Positions 24,444-32,505 of a stretch of 53,099 nucleotides of DNA are shown here, in pieces. The position numbers were made by a program, and so were the translations under genes. The stretch covers positions 1-53,099 of the forward strand of contig NZ_JAFEJT020000016.1 in NCBI RefSeq assembly GCF_018555435.2, in the 5' to 3' direction. Positions within the stretch are counted from its first letter, which is position 1. The number at the start of each line of letters is the position of its first letter. Origin of the DNA: Bifidobacterium amazonense (lineage in GTDB: Bacteria; Actinomycetota; Actinomycetes; Actinomycetales; Bifidobacteriaceae). The notes under the pieces were generated by a model, which saw nothing but the letters and a program-made list of their open reading frames with translations, was not told the DNA's origin and ran no database searches.

Positions 24444-24479
24444 AATCCGTGACGAATCGTCGAAAATCGGTGACGAACC
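24444..24479 (-). promoter_or_regulatory. LytTR-type direct repeat upstream of ABC operon
   Basis: On the operon strand GGTTCGTCACCGATT and GATTCGTCACGGATT match at 13 of 15 positions with a 21-bp offset, two helical turns. Paired direct repeats with 21-22 bp pitch are the standard geometry of LytTR (AgrA, ComE-like) sites. The proximal copy ends about 62 nt before the ABC start, at the expected -35 position, with a candidate -10 TATCAC about 25 bp further on. This 219-bp gap has no other visible feature. Confidence 0.6.
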
Positions 24480-24601
24480 GTGTGCCGACGCCAGCGTAGT
24501 AGGGCGCAGCGTGGCAGACGCGTCGCGGCGAGCACGTCGGCGTGTAGCGTGCAATCGTCGACGCATCGGCCATCGGCCGTACGCCGCCGTCGTGCGCAAC
24601 G

Positions 24602-25279
24602 CTACTGCTGCGGCAGCAGAATCTCCGTCGTGAACGCGCCGTCCTCCGAATTGCGGCTCAGATAGCCACCCGCGGACTCGACGATCTCGTCGATGTGCAG
24701 CAGGCCGAAACCGTGATCCTTGCCGCGCTTCGTGGTGCGGAATCGGCCGTGGTCCTTCCGCCGTTTGCGCGCGGCCGTCGCATTCGTGAACGAGACGTAC
24801 AGCTGCGAGCCCTTCATGTCCATGTACACGCGGATCATGCGTTCGCCTTCGGGCAGGCCGGCGTTCGCCTCGATCGCGTTGTCGAACAGGTTGCCGAGGA
24901 TGCAGCACAGGTCCAGTTCGGACATGCGCAGTTTGATCGGAATATGCGCGTCCACGTGCACATTGATGCCGCGCGATTCGGCCAGCGCCATCTTGCTGCT
25001 CAGGATCGCGTCGGCCATCGCGTTGCCCGACTTGATCGGACTGTCGAGCACGATCAGCTCGTCGTCGAGCTTGTCGAGATAGTCGCGGATGCCGGCCAGA
25101 TCGCCGTTCGCGGCTAGCACCTTCAGCGTCTGGATATGGTTACGGTAGTCGTGTCGCCACATGCGCATCTTCGTGTACATCGTGTCGACCTCGCGGTAGT
25201 GCGTGTCGATCAGCTCACGCTGATAGTCGGCCAGCGCACGGTCCGCGGCCCTGCGTTTGCGGCGGAACAGGTCGAACAT
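24602..25279 (-). CDS. Soluble GHKL histidine kinase
   Basis: 225 residues. An AgrC-type (HPK10) kinase core: the H-box WRHDYRNHIQ with phospho-accepting His43, the N-box LGNLFDNAIEAN (about 125-137), and a G-box KDHGFGLLHI (about 187). There is no membrane segment or sensory domain, only about 35 charged residues before the H-box, so input must come through a partner protein or a cytosolic cue. GGAGG precedes the ATG. It lies 86 bp downstream of the response-regulator gene in the same direction and about 220 bp before the ABC operon. Confidence 0.88.
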   Translation of the reverse strand: MFDLFRRKRRAADRALADYQRELIDTHYREVDTMYTKMRMWRHDYRNHIQTLKVLAANGDLAGIRDYLDKLDDELIVLDSPIKSGNAMADAILSSKMALAESRGINVHVDAHIPIKLRMSELDLCCILGNLFDNAIEANAGLPEGERMIRVYMDMKGSQLYVSFTNATAARKRRKDHGRFRTTKRGKDHGFGLLHIDEIVESAGGYLSRNSEDGAFTTEILLPQQ

Positions 25280-25365
25280 GGTCCTCCTTCCTTCTCGGCC
25301 AGTCGTTCGTTAGTGCGTCGGTACGTCGGTTCGTTGGTACGTCGGCGGCCGTGACGATCCCGCCG

Positions 25366-26061
25366 CTACGTCCGTTCGATGATCGCGCGGTTCAGCGGCT
25401 CGTACGCGCCGCGCGGCAACGGCAGCGACGTGCCGTCGGCCAGCATCACGTCGCGTTTCGTCACGCGTCGAATCTGCCGGAGATTGACGATCAGTCCGCG
25501 GCCGGCGCGGAAGAACTCCGGACTCAGCTCGCTTTCGAATTCGCTGAGCGAACGACGGACCGTGTAGTCGCGGCCGGCGTGCACCGTCACGTAGTTCTGA
25601 CGCACGTCGAGATAGCGGATGTCGTACAGCGGGATACGCACGAGTCCCTCCGCGCACTGCAGGTTCAGGCAGCGCGCGTTGTGCCGCAGCTTGACGACCG
25701 CGCGGTCGAGCACGTCGGACAGCTTGCGCTCGCCGATCGGCTTCATCAGATAGTTGAGCGCCTCGACGTCGTAGCCTTCCGCGATGTAGTCCGAATAGCC
25801 GGTGATGAACACGATCTGTACGGTTTTACTGCTGCCGCGGATCGTTTTCGCGTGTTCGACGCCCTCCATCGCCCCCATTTCGACGTCGAGCAGGAGGACG
25901 TCGAAGTCCTCGCGCTCCTCGTAGCGGGTCAGGAAGCGTTCGGCCGACGGGAACGTCTCGACTTTCGTCTCGAGGGCGCGGGCGGCGGCCCACCGTTCGA
26001 CCAGGGCGCGCACGTATGCGGCGTCCGTGGCGTTGTCGTCGCAGATCGCGATTCGCGGCAT
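25366..26061 (-). CDS. LytTR response regulator (intact copy)
   Basis: 231 residues. Receiver domain with acidic pocket CDD (Asp8/Asp9), phospho-acceptor Asp59 in LLLDVEM and the Lys of LMKPIG (near 108). A LytTR DNA-binding domain follows (about 132-231) with IPLYDIRYLDVRQNYVTVHA. It is the cognate partner of the adjacent kinase and likely activates the ABC operon. The receiver of this copy has MEGVEHAKTIRG, where MDGVELAKTIR (as in the right arm) would be the usual sequence, so some bases here may be wrong. A -10 box TAGGAT (26093-26098, minus) lies about 30 nt upstream; the ribosome site is weak. Confidence 0.9.
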   Translation of the reverse strand: MPRIAICDDNATDAAYVRALVERWAAARALETKVETFPSAERFLTRYEEREDFDVLLLDVEMGAMEGVEHAKTIRGSSKTVQIVFITGYSDYIAEGYDVEALNYLMKPIGERKLSDVLDRAVVKLRHNARCLNLQCAEGLVRIPLYDIRYLDVRQNYVTVHAGRDYTVRRSLSEFESELSPEFFRAGRGLIVNLRQIRRVTKRDVMLADGTSLPLPRGAYEPLNRAIIERT

Positions 26062-26092
26062 TGGTGGGCCTACTTTCTTTGCGGTGATGTCG

Positions 26093-26098
26093 ATCCTA
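26093..26098 (-). promoter_or_regulatory. -10 box of response-regulator operon
   Basis: TAGGAT on the minus strand, 31 nt before the ATG at 26061. No -35 match, which would fit activator-dependent transcription. Mirror copy at 27002-27007. Confidence 0.4.
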
Positions 26099-26129
26099 TG
26101 GTAGGTCTCCGAACGTTTGGAGGCGAATG

Positions 26130-26145
26130 TGTTTCACGTGAAACG
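26130..26145. promoter_or_regulatory. parS-like ParB-binding site
   Basis: TGTTTCACGTGAAACG matches the chromosomal parS consensus TGTTTCACGTGAAACA at 15 of 16 positions, and its central 14 bp form the perfect palindrome. ParB spreads from such sites, which cluster around the replication origin in most bacteria. It lies between the response regulator and tRNA-Gly. Confidence 0.8.
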
Positions 26146-26218
26146 TTGTGTGTGCGTGTGCGGTGGGTGTGGAGTCTCGTTTATGGACGGGGGGGCTTCG
26201 GCGGGACGGGAGGTCTGG

Positions 26219-26224
26219 TATAGT
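26219..26224 (+). promoter_or_regulatory. -10 box of tRNA-Gly
   Basis: TATAGT, about 28 nt before the tRNA 5' end. The -35 region is GC-rich and unclear. Mirror copy at 26876-26881. Confidence 0.5.
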
Positions 26225-26252
26225 ATCCACTCGTGCGCCAAAAGCGCCACCT

Positions 26253-26323
26253 GCGAATGTAGTTCATCGGTAGAACGACAGCTTCCCAAGCTGTAGAGGC
26301 GGGTTCGACTCCCGTCATTCGCT
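26253..26323 (+). tRNA. tRNA-Gly (CCC)
   Basis: 71 nt. Acceptor GCGAATG pairs with CATTCGC, D-arm GTTC/GAAC, anticodon stem ACAGC/GCTGT encloses TTCCCAA (anticodon CCC), and T-arm GCGGG/CCCGT encloses TTCGACT. No CCA encoded. Confidence 0.95.
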
Positions 26324-26329
26324 CCGCTC

Positions 26330-26355
26330 AAAACCGTTGGAATTCCAACGGTTTT
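26330..26355. terminator. Palindromic terminator after tRNA-Gly
   Basis: AAAACCGTTGGAA is directly followed by its own reverse complement, giving a perfect 26-bp palindrome that ends in a T-run. Intrinsic terminator with A- and T-runs on both sides. Confidence 0.85.
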
Positions 26356-26356
26356 C

Positions 26357-26743
26357 TTGGTTTTTGGCGATGTGTCCGAGTGGTTTCGGAATCGCGCTGC
26401 GCGCGATGCTGTGTTGTTGACGGCCTGCGGTCGCGGAGCTCCCCCAGTCGAGCTTCGCTCGACAGCCCCCTCAGTGAGGGGGCCAAGGCTACCGCCAGCT
26501 TCAAAGGCGTTGCAACGGCTACAAGCCACAGACGGAGCCCCTCTGAGGGCATCGCAAGCGCCGGGGCGTTTGTAGATGATGCGCGAGCCGACAAAGATGC
26601 TGGCGGAGCTTCGGCTCCCTCACCGAAGGAGCTGTCACGGCGTAGCCGTGACTGAGCGCTCCGCGGCGCGAACGCGCCGCCAACAACACAGCATCGCGCG
26701 CAGTGCGATTCCGAAACCACTCGGACACATCGCCAAAAACCAA
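26357..26743. mobile_element. Hairpin-rich MITE/REP-like element at the centre
   Basis: The unpaired core (26420-26680) is flanked by paired ends with one mismatch (26396/26704). It holds successive perfect hairpins: GTCGAGC-TTC-GCTCGAC (26447-26463), CCCCCTCA-G-TGAGGGGG (26466-26482), GGAGC-TTCG-GCTCC (26605-26618), GTCACGGC-GTA-GCCGTGAC (26634-26652) and GCGGCGCG-AA-CGCGCCGC (26663-26680). No coding potential is convincing. The build resembles non-autonomous intergenic repeats common in gut bacteria. Its inverted ends make it the likely place where an assembly path folded back. Confidence 0.6.
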
Positions 26744-26744
26744 G

Positions 26745-26770
26745 AAAACCGTTGGAATTCCAACGGTTTT
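26745..26770. terminator. Palindromic terminator after tRNA-Gly, right arm
   Basis: Mirror copy of the perfect 26-bp palindrome at 26330-26355. Confidence 0.85.
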
Positions 26771-26776
26771 GAGCGG

Positions 26777-26847
26777 AGCGAATGACGGGAGTCGAACCCG
26801 CCTCTACAGCTTGGGAAGCTGTCGTTCTACCGATGAACTACATTCGC
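26777..26847 (-). tRNA. tRNA-Gly (CCC), right arm
   Basis: Identical mirror copy of the tRNA at 26253-26323. The two genes point at each other across the central element. Confidence 0.95.
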
Positions 26848-26954
26848 AGGTGGCGCTTTTGGCGCACGAGTGGATACTATACCAGACCTCCCGTCCCGCC
26901 GAAGCCCCCCCGTCCATAAACGAGACTCCACACCCACCGCACACGCACACACAA

Positions 26955-26970
26955 CGTTTCACGTGAAACA
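26955..26970. promoter_or_regulatory. parS-like site, right arm
   Basis: Mirror copy of 26130-26145. If both arms are real, two parS sites lie about 0.8 kb apart. Confidence 0.8.
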
Positions 26971-27038
26971 CATTCGCCTCCAAACGTTCGGAGACCTACC
27001 ATAGGATCGACATCACCGCAAAGAAAGTAGGCCCACCA

Positions 27039-27734
27039 ATGCCGCGAATCGCGATCTGCGACGACAACGCCACGGACGCCGCATACGTGCGCGCCCTGGT
27101 CGAACGGTGGGCCGCCGCCCGCGCCCTCGAGACGAAAGTCGAGACGTTCCCGTCGGCCGAACGCTTCCTGACCCGCTACGAGGAGCGCCAGGACTTCGAC
27201 GTCCTCCTGCTCGACGTCGAAATGGGCGCGATGGACGGCGTCGAACTCGCGAAAACGATCCGCCGCAGCAGTAAAACCGTACAGATCGTGTTCATCACCG
27301 GCTATTCGGACTACATCGCGGAAGGCTACGACGTCGAGGCGCTCAACTATCTGATGAAGCCGATCGGCGAGCGCAAGCTGTCCGGCGTGCTCGACCGCGC
27401 GGTCGTCAAGCTGCGGCACAACGCGCGCTGCCTGAACCTGCAGTGCGCTTAGGGACTTGTGCGTATAGCGCAGTACGATATCCGCCATCTCGACGTGCGT
27501 CAGTACTACGTGACGGTGCACGCCGTCCGTGACTACCCGGTGCGTCGGTCGCTCAGCGAATTCGAAAGCGAGCTGAGTCCGGAGTTCTTCCGCGCCGGCC
27601 GCGGACTGATCGTCAATCTCCGGCAGATTCGACGCGTGACGAAACGCGACGTGATGCTGGCCGACGGCACGTCGCTGCCGTTGCCGCGCGGCGCGTACGA
27701 GCCGCTGAACCGCGCGATCATCGAACGGACGTAG
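27039..27734 (+). pseudogene. LytTR response regulator, broken copy
   Basis: Mirror of the intact gene at 25366-26061, with about 20 substitutions between 27189 and 27548 and none seen elsewhere in the gene. A TAG at 27450-27452 replaces a Glu codon after residue 137, cutting the protein at the start of the LytTR domain. An open frame resumes downstream through 27734. Twelve changes alter the protein (counting the stop) and eight are silent. The receiver half keeps the usual MDGVELAKTIR, whereas the DNA-binding half has lost conserved residues (IAQYDIRHLDVRQYYVTVHAV). Either real decay or consensus error. Confidence 0.85.
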
Positions 27735-27820
27735 CGGCGGGATCGTCACGGCCGCCGACGTACCAACGAACCGACGTACCGACGCACTAACGAACGACTG
27801 GCCGAGAAGGAAGGAGGACC

Positions 27821-28498
27821 ATGTTCGACCTGTTCCGCCGCAAACGCAGGGCCGCGGACCGTGCGCTGGCCGACTATCAGCGTGAGCTGATCGACACGCA
27901 CTACCGCGAGGTCGACACGATGTACACGAAGATGCGCATGTGGCGACACGACTACCGTAACCATATCCAGACGCTGAAGGTGCTAGCCGCGAACGGCGAT
28001 CTGGCCGGCATCCGCGACTATCTCGACAAGCTCGACGACGAGCTGATCGTGCTCGACAGTCCGATCAAGTCGGGCAACGCGATGGCCGACGCGATCCTGA
28101 GCAGCAAGATGGCGCTGGCCGAATCGCGCGGCATCAATGTGCACGTGGACGCGCATATTCCGATCAAACTGCGCATGTCCGAACTGGACCTGTGCTGCAT
28201 CCTCGGCAACCTGTTCGACAACGCGATCGAGGCGAACGCCGGCCTGCCCGAAGGCGAACGCATGATCCGCGTGTACATGGACATGAAGGGCTCGCAGCTG
28301 TACGTCTCGTTCACGAATGCGACGGCCGCGCGCAAACGGCGGAAGGACCACGGCCGATTCCGCACCACGAAGCGCGGCAAGGATCACGGTTTCGGCCTGC
28401 TGCACATCGACGAGATCGTCGAGTCCGCGGGTGGCTATCTGAGCCGCAATTCGGAGGACGGCGCGTTCACGACGGAGATTCTGCTGCCGCAGCAGTAG
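27821..28498 (+). CDS. Soluble GHKL histidine kinase, right arm
   Basis: Identical 225-residue copy of the kinase at 24602-25279 (His43 in WRHDYRNH, no membrane segment). Here its neighbouring response regulator is truncated, so this copy would lack a functional partner in cis. Confidence 0.88.
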   Translation: MFDLFRRKRRAADRALADYQRELIDTHYREVDTMYTKMRMWRHDYRNHIQTLKVLAANGDLAGIRDYLDKLDDELIVLDSPIKSGNAMADAILSSKMALAESRGINVHVDAHIPIKLRMSELDLCCILGNLFDNAIEANAGLPEGERMIRVYMDMKGSQLYVSFTNATAARKRRKDHGRFRTTKRGKDHGFGLLHIDEIVESAGGYLSRNSEDGAFTTEILLPQQ

Positions 28499-28620
28499 CG
28501 TTGCGCACGACGGCGGCGTACGGCCGATGGCCGATGCGTCGACGATTGCACGCTACACGCCGACGTGCTCGCCGCGACGCGTCTGCCACGCTGCGCCCTA
28601 CTACGCTGGCGTCGGCACAC

Positions 28621-28656
28621 GGTTCGTCACCGATTTTCGACGATTCGTCACGGATT
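28621..28656 (+). promoter_or_regulatory. LytTR-type direct repeat, right arm
   Basis: Copies at 28621-28635 and 28642-28656, offset 21 bp, upstream of the ABC start at 28718. Mirror of 24444-24479. Confidence 0.6.
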
Positions 28657-28717
28657 CCGCCCGCATCGCACGATCGCGGGCTATCACTGGATGGTAGATG
28701 AACGAAAGGAAGCCGCG

Positions 28718-30607
28718 ATGACCAAGACGAACGACACCCCCGACCCGCCGTCCGGCAGCAGGCACTATTCCGTCTGGAACAACACCGTGTTCATGCTGCG
28801 GCTGGCGCGCGAGGCGGTCCCCAGCGTGCCGGTGTTCGTGGCGGTGCTGGCCGTGGCGGCGGCCGCGCACACGACGGCGGAGATGTTCATCGCCCCAACG
28901 GTCCTGGACCGCATCGAAACGCACGCGCCGCTGGACGACCTGCTGCTGGCGATCGTCGGCTTCACGCTGCTGCTGGTGCTGCTGGCGGCCGGCTACGACC
29001 TGTGCGAGACGTACACGTCGCTCGGCCGCATTTCCGTACGCGTCCGACTGCTGGAGAAGATCGGGCTGAAAACCGCGAGCACGTCGTATATCAACACGTT
29101 GGACTCGTCGTTCCGCGCGAAGGAGCGCAAGTCCACGCAGTCATGCGTGGGCAACTACAGTCCGAGCGAGCGGGTGTGGACCACGTATACGGAGCTGCTC
29201 ACCAACGTCATCGGCTTCGTGGTCTACCTGACCGTGCTGTCCGGTCTGAACGGCTGGCTGATCGCGCTGGTGCTGGTCACGGCCGTGGCGGGCTACCTGT
29301 CCGGCCGGCGGATCAACGAGTGGGGGTATCGTCACCGCGACGAGGAGCAGACGGCGTTCAGCCGGTTCGATTATCTGCAGACCGTGGCGAGCGGGCGCGA
29401 ATATGCGAAGGATCTGCGTATCTTCGGCCTGCGTCCGTGGATCGTCGAGCTGCGCGCGGGCGCGATACGCACGCTGCGCGCGTTCTACGCGCATCGCGAG
29501 CGCATGTACGTGTGGGCGAACGTGATCGACGTGGTGCTCACGTTCGCACGCAACGGCGTCGCGTACGCGTATCTGATCTGGCTGACGTTGGCGCAGGATC
29601 TGCCTGCGTCGCGTTTTCTGCTGTATTTCACGGCGGTCGGCGGTTTTGCGACGTGGATCACCGGCATGCTCGACAAGTGTTCCGAACTGAACAAGGAGAG
29701 CCTGGAGCTTGCGCAGATCCGAGAGTTTCTCGATTGGCCGGAACCGTACGATCTGGACGGCGGGGAGCGGCTCGTCGCGCGGCCGGGTCACCTGTACGAG
29801 CTGCGATTGGACCATGTCTCGTTCCGTTACCCGGGCGCGGACCGCGATACGCTGCACGACGTGGATCTGACGATTCGGCCGGGCGAGAAGATCGCCGTGG
29901 TCGGCTTGAACGGCGCAGGCAAGACCACGATGATCAAGCTGCTGTGCGGCTTCCTCGACCCGACCGCCGGCCGCGTCCTGCTGGACGGACGGGACATCCG
30001 CGAGTATAACCGGCGCGACTACTACACGCTGTTCGCGGCCGTGTTCCAGGATTTCTCCGTGCTCGATACGACCGTCGCGCAGAACGTCGCGCAGCGATTG
30101 GACGGCTTCGACCGCGACCGCGTGCGCGAGTGCCTCGACGAGGCCGGGCTCACGGAGAAGATCATGTCCCTGCCCGGCGGTCTGGACGCGCATATCGGCC
30201 GGCGGATCTACGAGGACGGCGTCGACCTGTCCGGCGGGCAGACGCAGCGGCTCATGCTGGCCCGCGCCCTGTACCGGAACGCGCCGATCCTGCTGTTGGA
30301 CGAGCCGACCGCCGCACTCGACCCGATCGCGGAGAACGACATCTACGAGCATTACAACCGTATGACCGCGGGCCGCACAAGCGTGTTCATCAGCCACCGG
30401 CTCGCGTCCACGCGTTTCTGCGACCGCATCCTGTTCATGAAGGACGGGCGCATCAGCGAACAGGGCACCCACGAGTCGCTGCTGGCCGCCGGCGGCGACT
30501 ACGCGCGGCTCTTCAACGTGCAAAGCAAGTACTACCGGGATGATGCGGACGGCACCGGTACGACCGCCGGCACAACCGGTGCAATCGCAGAAGGTCGACA
30601 GCAATGA
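28718..30607 (+). CDS. ABC exporter half-transporter, first gene, right arm
   Basis: Identical 629-residue copy of 22493-24382, with intact Walker A GLNGAGKT, signature LSGGQTQ and Walker B. Coupled by a 4-bp overlap to the next gene. Confidence 0.92.
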   Translation: MTKTNDTPDPPSGSRHYSVWNNTVFMLRLAREAVPSVPVFVAVLAVAAAAHTTAEMFIAPTVLDRIETHAPLDDLLLAIVGFTLLLVLLAAGYDLCETYTSLGRISVRVRLLEKIGLKTASTSYINTLDSSFRAKERKSTQSCVGNYSPSERVWTTYTELLTNVIGFVVYLTVLSGLNGWLIALVLVTAVAGYLSGRRINEWGYRHRDEEQTAFSRFDYLQTVASGREYAKDLRIFGLRPWIVELRAGAIRTLRAFYAHRERMYVWANVIDVVLTFARNGVAYAYLIWLTLAQDLPASRFLLYFTAVGGFATWITGMLDKCSELNKESLELAQIREFLDWPEPYDLDGGERLVARPGHLYELRLDHVSFRYPGADRDTLHDVDLTIRPGEKIAVVGLNGAGKTTMIKLLCGFLDPTAGRVLLDGRDIREYNRRDYYTLFAAVFQDFSVLDTTVAQNVAQRLDGFDRDRVRECLDEAGLTEKIMSLPGGLDAHIGRRIYEDGVDLSGGQTQRLMLARALYRNAPILLLDEPTAALDPIAENDIYEHYNRMTAGRTSVFISHRLASTRFCDRILFMKDGRISEQGTHESLLAAGGDYARLFNVQSKYYRDDADGTGTTAGTTGAIAEGRQQ

Positions 30608-32505
30608 GCAACGCAACACATACCGAAACATCCGGCACATCCACCGCCCGCCCGCAACCGTGGCGCTACGAGCTGCGCGCGCTCGGCCTGTGGTGGAGGC
30701 TGCAGCCCAACTGGCTCCTCGCCACCGTGCTGGACGCACTATGTCAGGCGGCCGCCCCGTACGCGACCATCTGGTGCTCCGCCCAGCTCATCAACGAACT
30801 GGCCGGCCGGCGCGACCCGGCCGCCCTGCGCTCGTGGGTGATCCTCATCCTCGCGACCACGATTGCGCTCGCGCTGGCCGGCGCCGTTTGCCATCATTGG
30901 AAGCAGGCGGAGGACGAGATGCTGCCGGTCAGCGGCAGGCTGCCGGTCGCGGACAAGCTCATGGATCTCGACTTTCCGATCGCCGACGACCAGCGCACGT
31001 ACGACACGGTTTCCAGCATCCGCCAGAACAACAATTTCAACGGTCGTGGCCTGTCCGAATCCGTGCAGGTGCTGAACGAGGCCCTGCCCGCCCTCTTCCA
31101 GATCGCGGGCGGCGTCGCACTGTCCGTGTCGCTGTTCACGTCGCCCGTGCCGGAGTCCGGCGGTCAGCTCGCACTGTTGAACAGCCCATGGTGCGCCGTG
31201 CTGATGGTCGTCGTGCTGGCTGGCGTCGTCGTGCTGTCGTCCGCCTGCTACGCGCACGGCGACGGTTTCTGGGTCGGTTTCGCGGAGGACGGCCGGTTCG
31301 GCAACCGCGTATTCGCGTTCTTCGGCGCCTCGTTCGCGAACGACAAGCGCGCGATGGACTGCCGCATGTACGGCCAGTTCGAGCATGTGGCCATTCCGTT
31401 CTGGCGTGCAAACAATTCGTTCGACGCGCACTCCCCCGCGATGCGCCGCGTACTGTGGCCGCTCACGTTGTGGCAGTCGTTGTCGGTGGCGGTCTCCACG
31501 ATGCTGATCGGCGTCGTGTACGCGTTCGTATGTCTGAAGGCGTGGGGCGGCGCGTTCGGCGTGGGCTCGGTCACGCAGTACGTGGGCGCGATCACGACGG
31601 CGTTCACCGGACTGTCCACGCTGCTCAAGTCGGCCGGCCGCGTGCGCAACAACGCGCCGTTCCTGAAGACCGTGTTCGATTTTCTCGATACGCCGAACAC
31701 GATGTATCAGGGGTCGCTCACGACGGAGAAGCGTACGGACCGGCAGTACGACGTGGAGTTCCGCGACGTGTCGTTCCGCTATCCAAACGCCGCGGACGAC
31801 CAGTGGGCGCTGCGTCACGTGAACCTGAGGTTCCGCGTCGGTTCGCGGCTTGCGGTCGTGGGCGAGAACGGCAGCGGCAAAACCACGTTCATCAAGCTGC
31901 TGTGCCGACTGTACGATCCGACCGAGGGACGGATTCTGCTCAACGGGATCGATATCCGCAAGTACCGGTACGACGAGTACCTGCGCATCTTCGCGGTCGT
32001 CTTCCAGGACTTCCAACTGCTCGCCCTGCCGCTCGGCCAGAACGTGGCCTGCGCGGCCCGCTACGATCGAGAACTGGCCGCCGACTGCCTAGACAAGGCC
32101 GATTTCGGCGACCGGCTGGCGTCCATGCCGCACGGTTTGGATACGAGCCTGTACAAGGATCTCGACCAGTCGGGTGTGCAGGTGTCGGGCGGCGAGGCGC
32201 AGAAGATCGCGATCGCGCGCGCCCTGTATCGCGACGCGCCGTTCATCGTCCTCGACGAGCCGACCGCCGCGCTCGACCCGATCGCCGAGGCGCAGATCTA
32301 CGCGAAGTTCGACGAGATCGCCGGCAACAAAACCGCCGTATACATCAGCCATCGGCTGTCGTCATGCAAGTTCTGCGACGACATCGCCGTCTTCGACCAC
32401 GGCAACATCGTCCAATACGGCACCCACGACCAGCTCGTCAGCGACCAGTCCGGCAAATACCACCAACTCTGGCAAGCCCAAGCCCAGTACTACGCCGCCA
32501 ACTAA
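30604..32505 (+). CDS. ABC exporter half-transporter, second gene, right arm
   Basis: Identical 633-residue copy of 20595-22496 with Walker A GENGSGKT and signature VSGGEAQ. Its stop overlaps the convergent htpX stop by 4 bp. Confidence 0.92.
   Translation: MSNATHTETSGTSTARPQPWRYELRALGLWWRLQPNWLLATVLDALCQAAAPYATIWCSAQLINELAGRRDPAALRSWVILILATTIALALAGAVCHHWKQAEDEMLPVSGRLPVADKLMDLDFPIADDQRTYDTVSSIRQNNNFNGRGLSESVQVLNEALPALFQIAGGVALSVSLFTSPVPESGGQLALLNSPWCAVLMVVVLAGVVVLSSACYAHGDGFWVGFAEDGRFGNRVFAFFGASFANDKRAMDCRMYGQFEHVAIPFWRANNSFDAHSPAMRRVLWPLTLWQSLSVAVSTMLIGVVYAFVCLKAWGGAFGVGSVTQYVGAITTAFTGLSTLLKSAGRVRNNAPFLKTVFDFLDTPNTMYQGSLTTEKRTDRQYDVEFRDVSFRYPNAADDQWALRHVNLRFRVGSRLAVVGENGSGKTTFIKLLCRLYDPTEGRILLNGIDIRKYRYDEYLRIFAVVFQDFQLLALPLGQNVACAARYDRELAADCLDKADFGDRLASMPHGLDTSLYKDLDQSGVQVSGGEAQKIAIARALYRDAPFIVLDEPTAALDPIAEAQIYAKFDEIAGNKTAVYISHRLSSCKFCDDIAVFDHGNIVQYGTHDQLVSDQSGKYHQLWQAQAQYYAAN

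Larger units (their letters stand above)
1..26419. repeat. Left arm of giant inverted repeat
   Basis: This arm is the reverse complement of 26681-53099. The outer ends match (the first 20 bases read as the complement of the last 20), all mirrored genes have matching ends at 53100-x, and all compared translations are identical except the response regulator. Differences seen are one base at 26396 and about 20 substitutions inside 25552-25911. It contains 17 protein genes, two tRNAs and part of a 5S rRNA. A perfect palindrome this long is unlikely to be stable in a cell, so an assembly fold-back is the leading explanation. Confidence 0.97.

Noticed and set aside
26420..26680. Invertible switch between the long repeats
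   Set aside because: Recombination between the arms would flip only the 261-bp core, which contains no promoter or gene that I can recognise.
26357..26743. Short open frames starting MVFGDVSEWF on both strands of the centre
   Set aside because: They read through the inverted hairpins of the element, have no ribosome site and start inside repeat ends.
25366..27734. Diversity-generating retroelement acting on the response regulator
   Set aside because: Changes are not confined to adenines, there is no reverse transcriptase or template repeat, and the target is a regulator rather than a ligand-binding domain.
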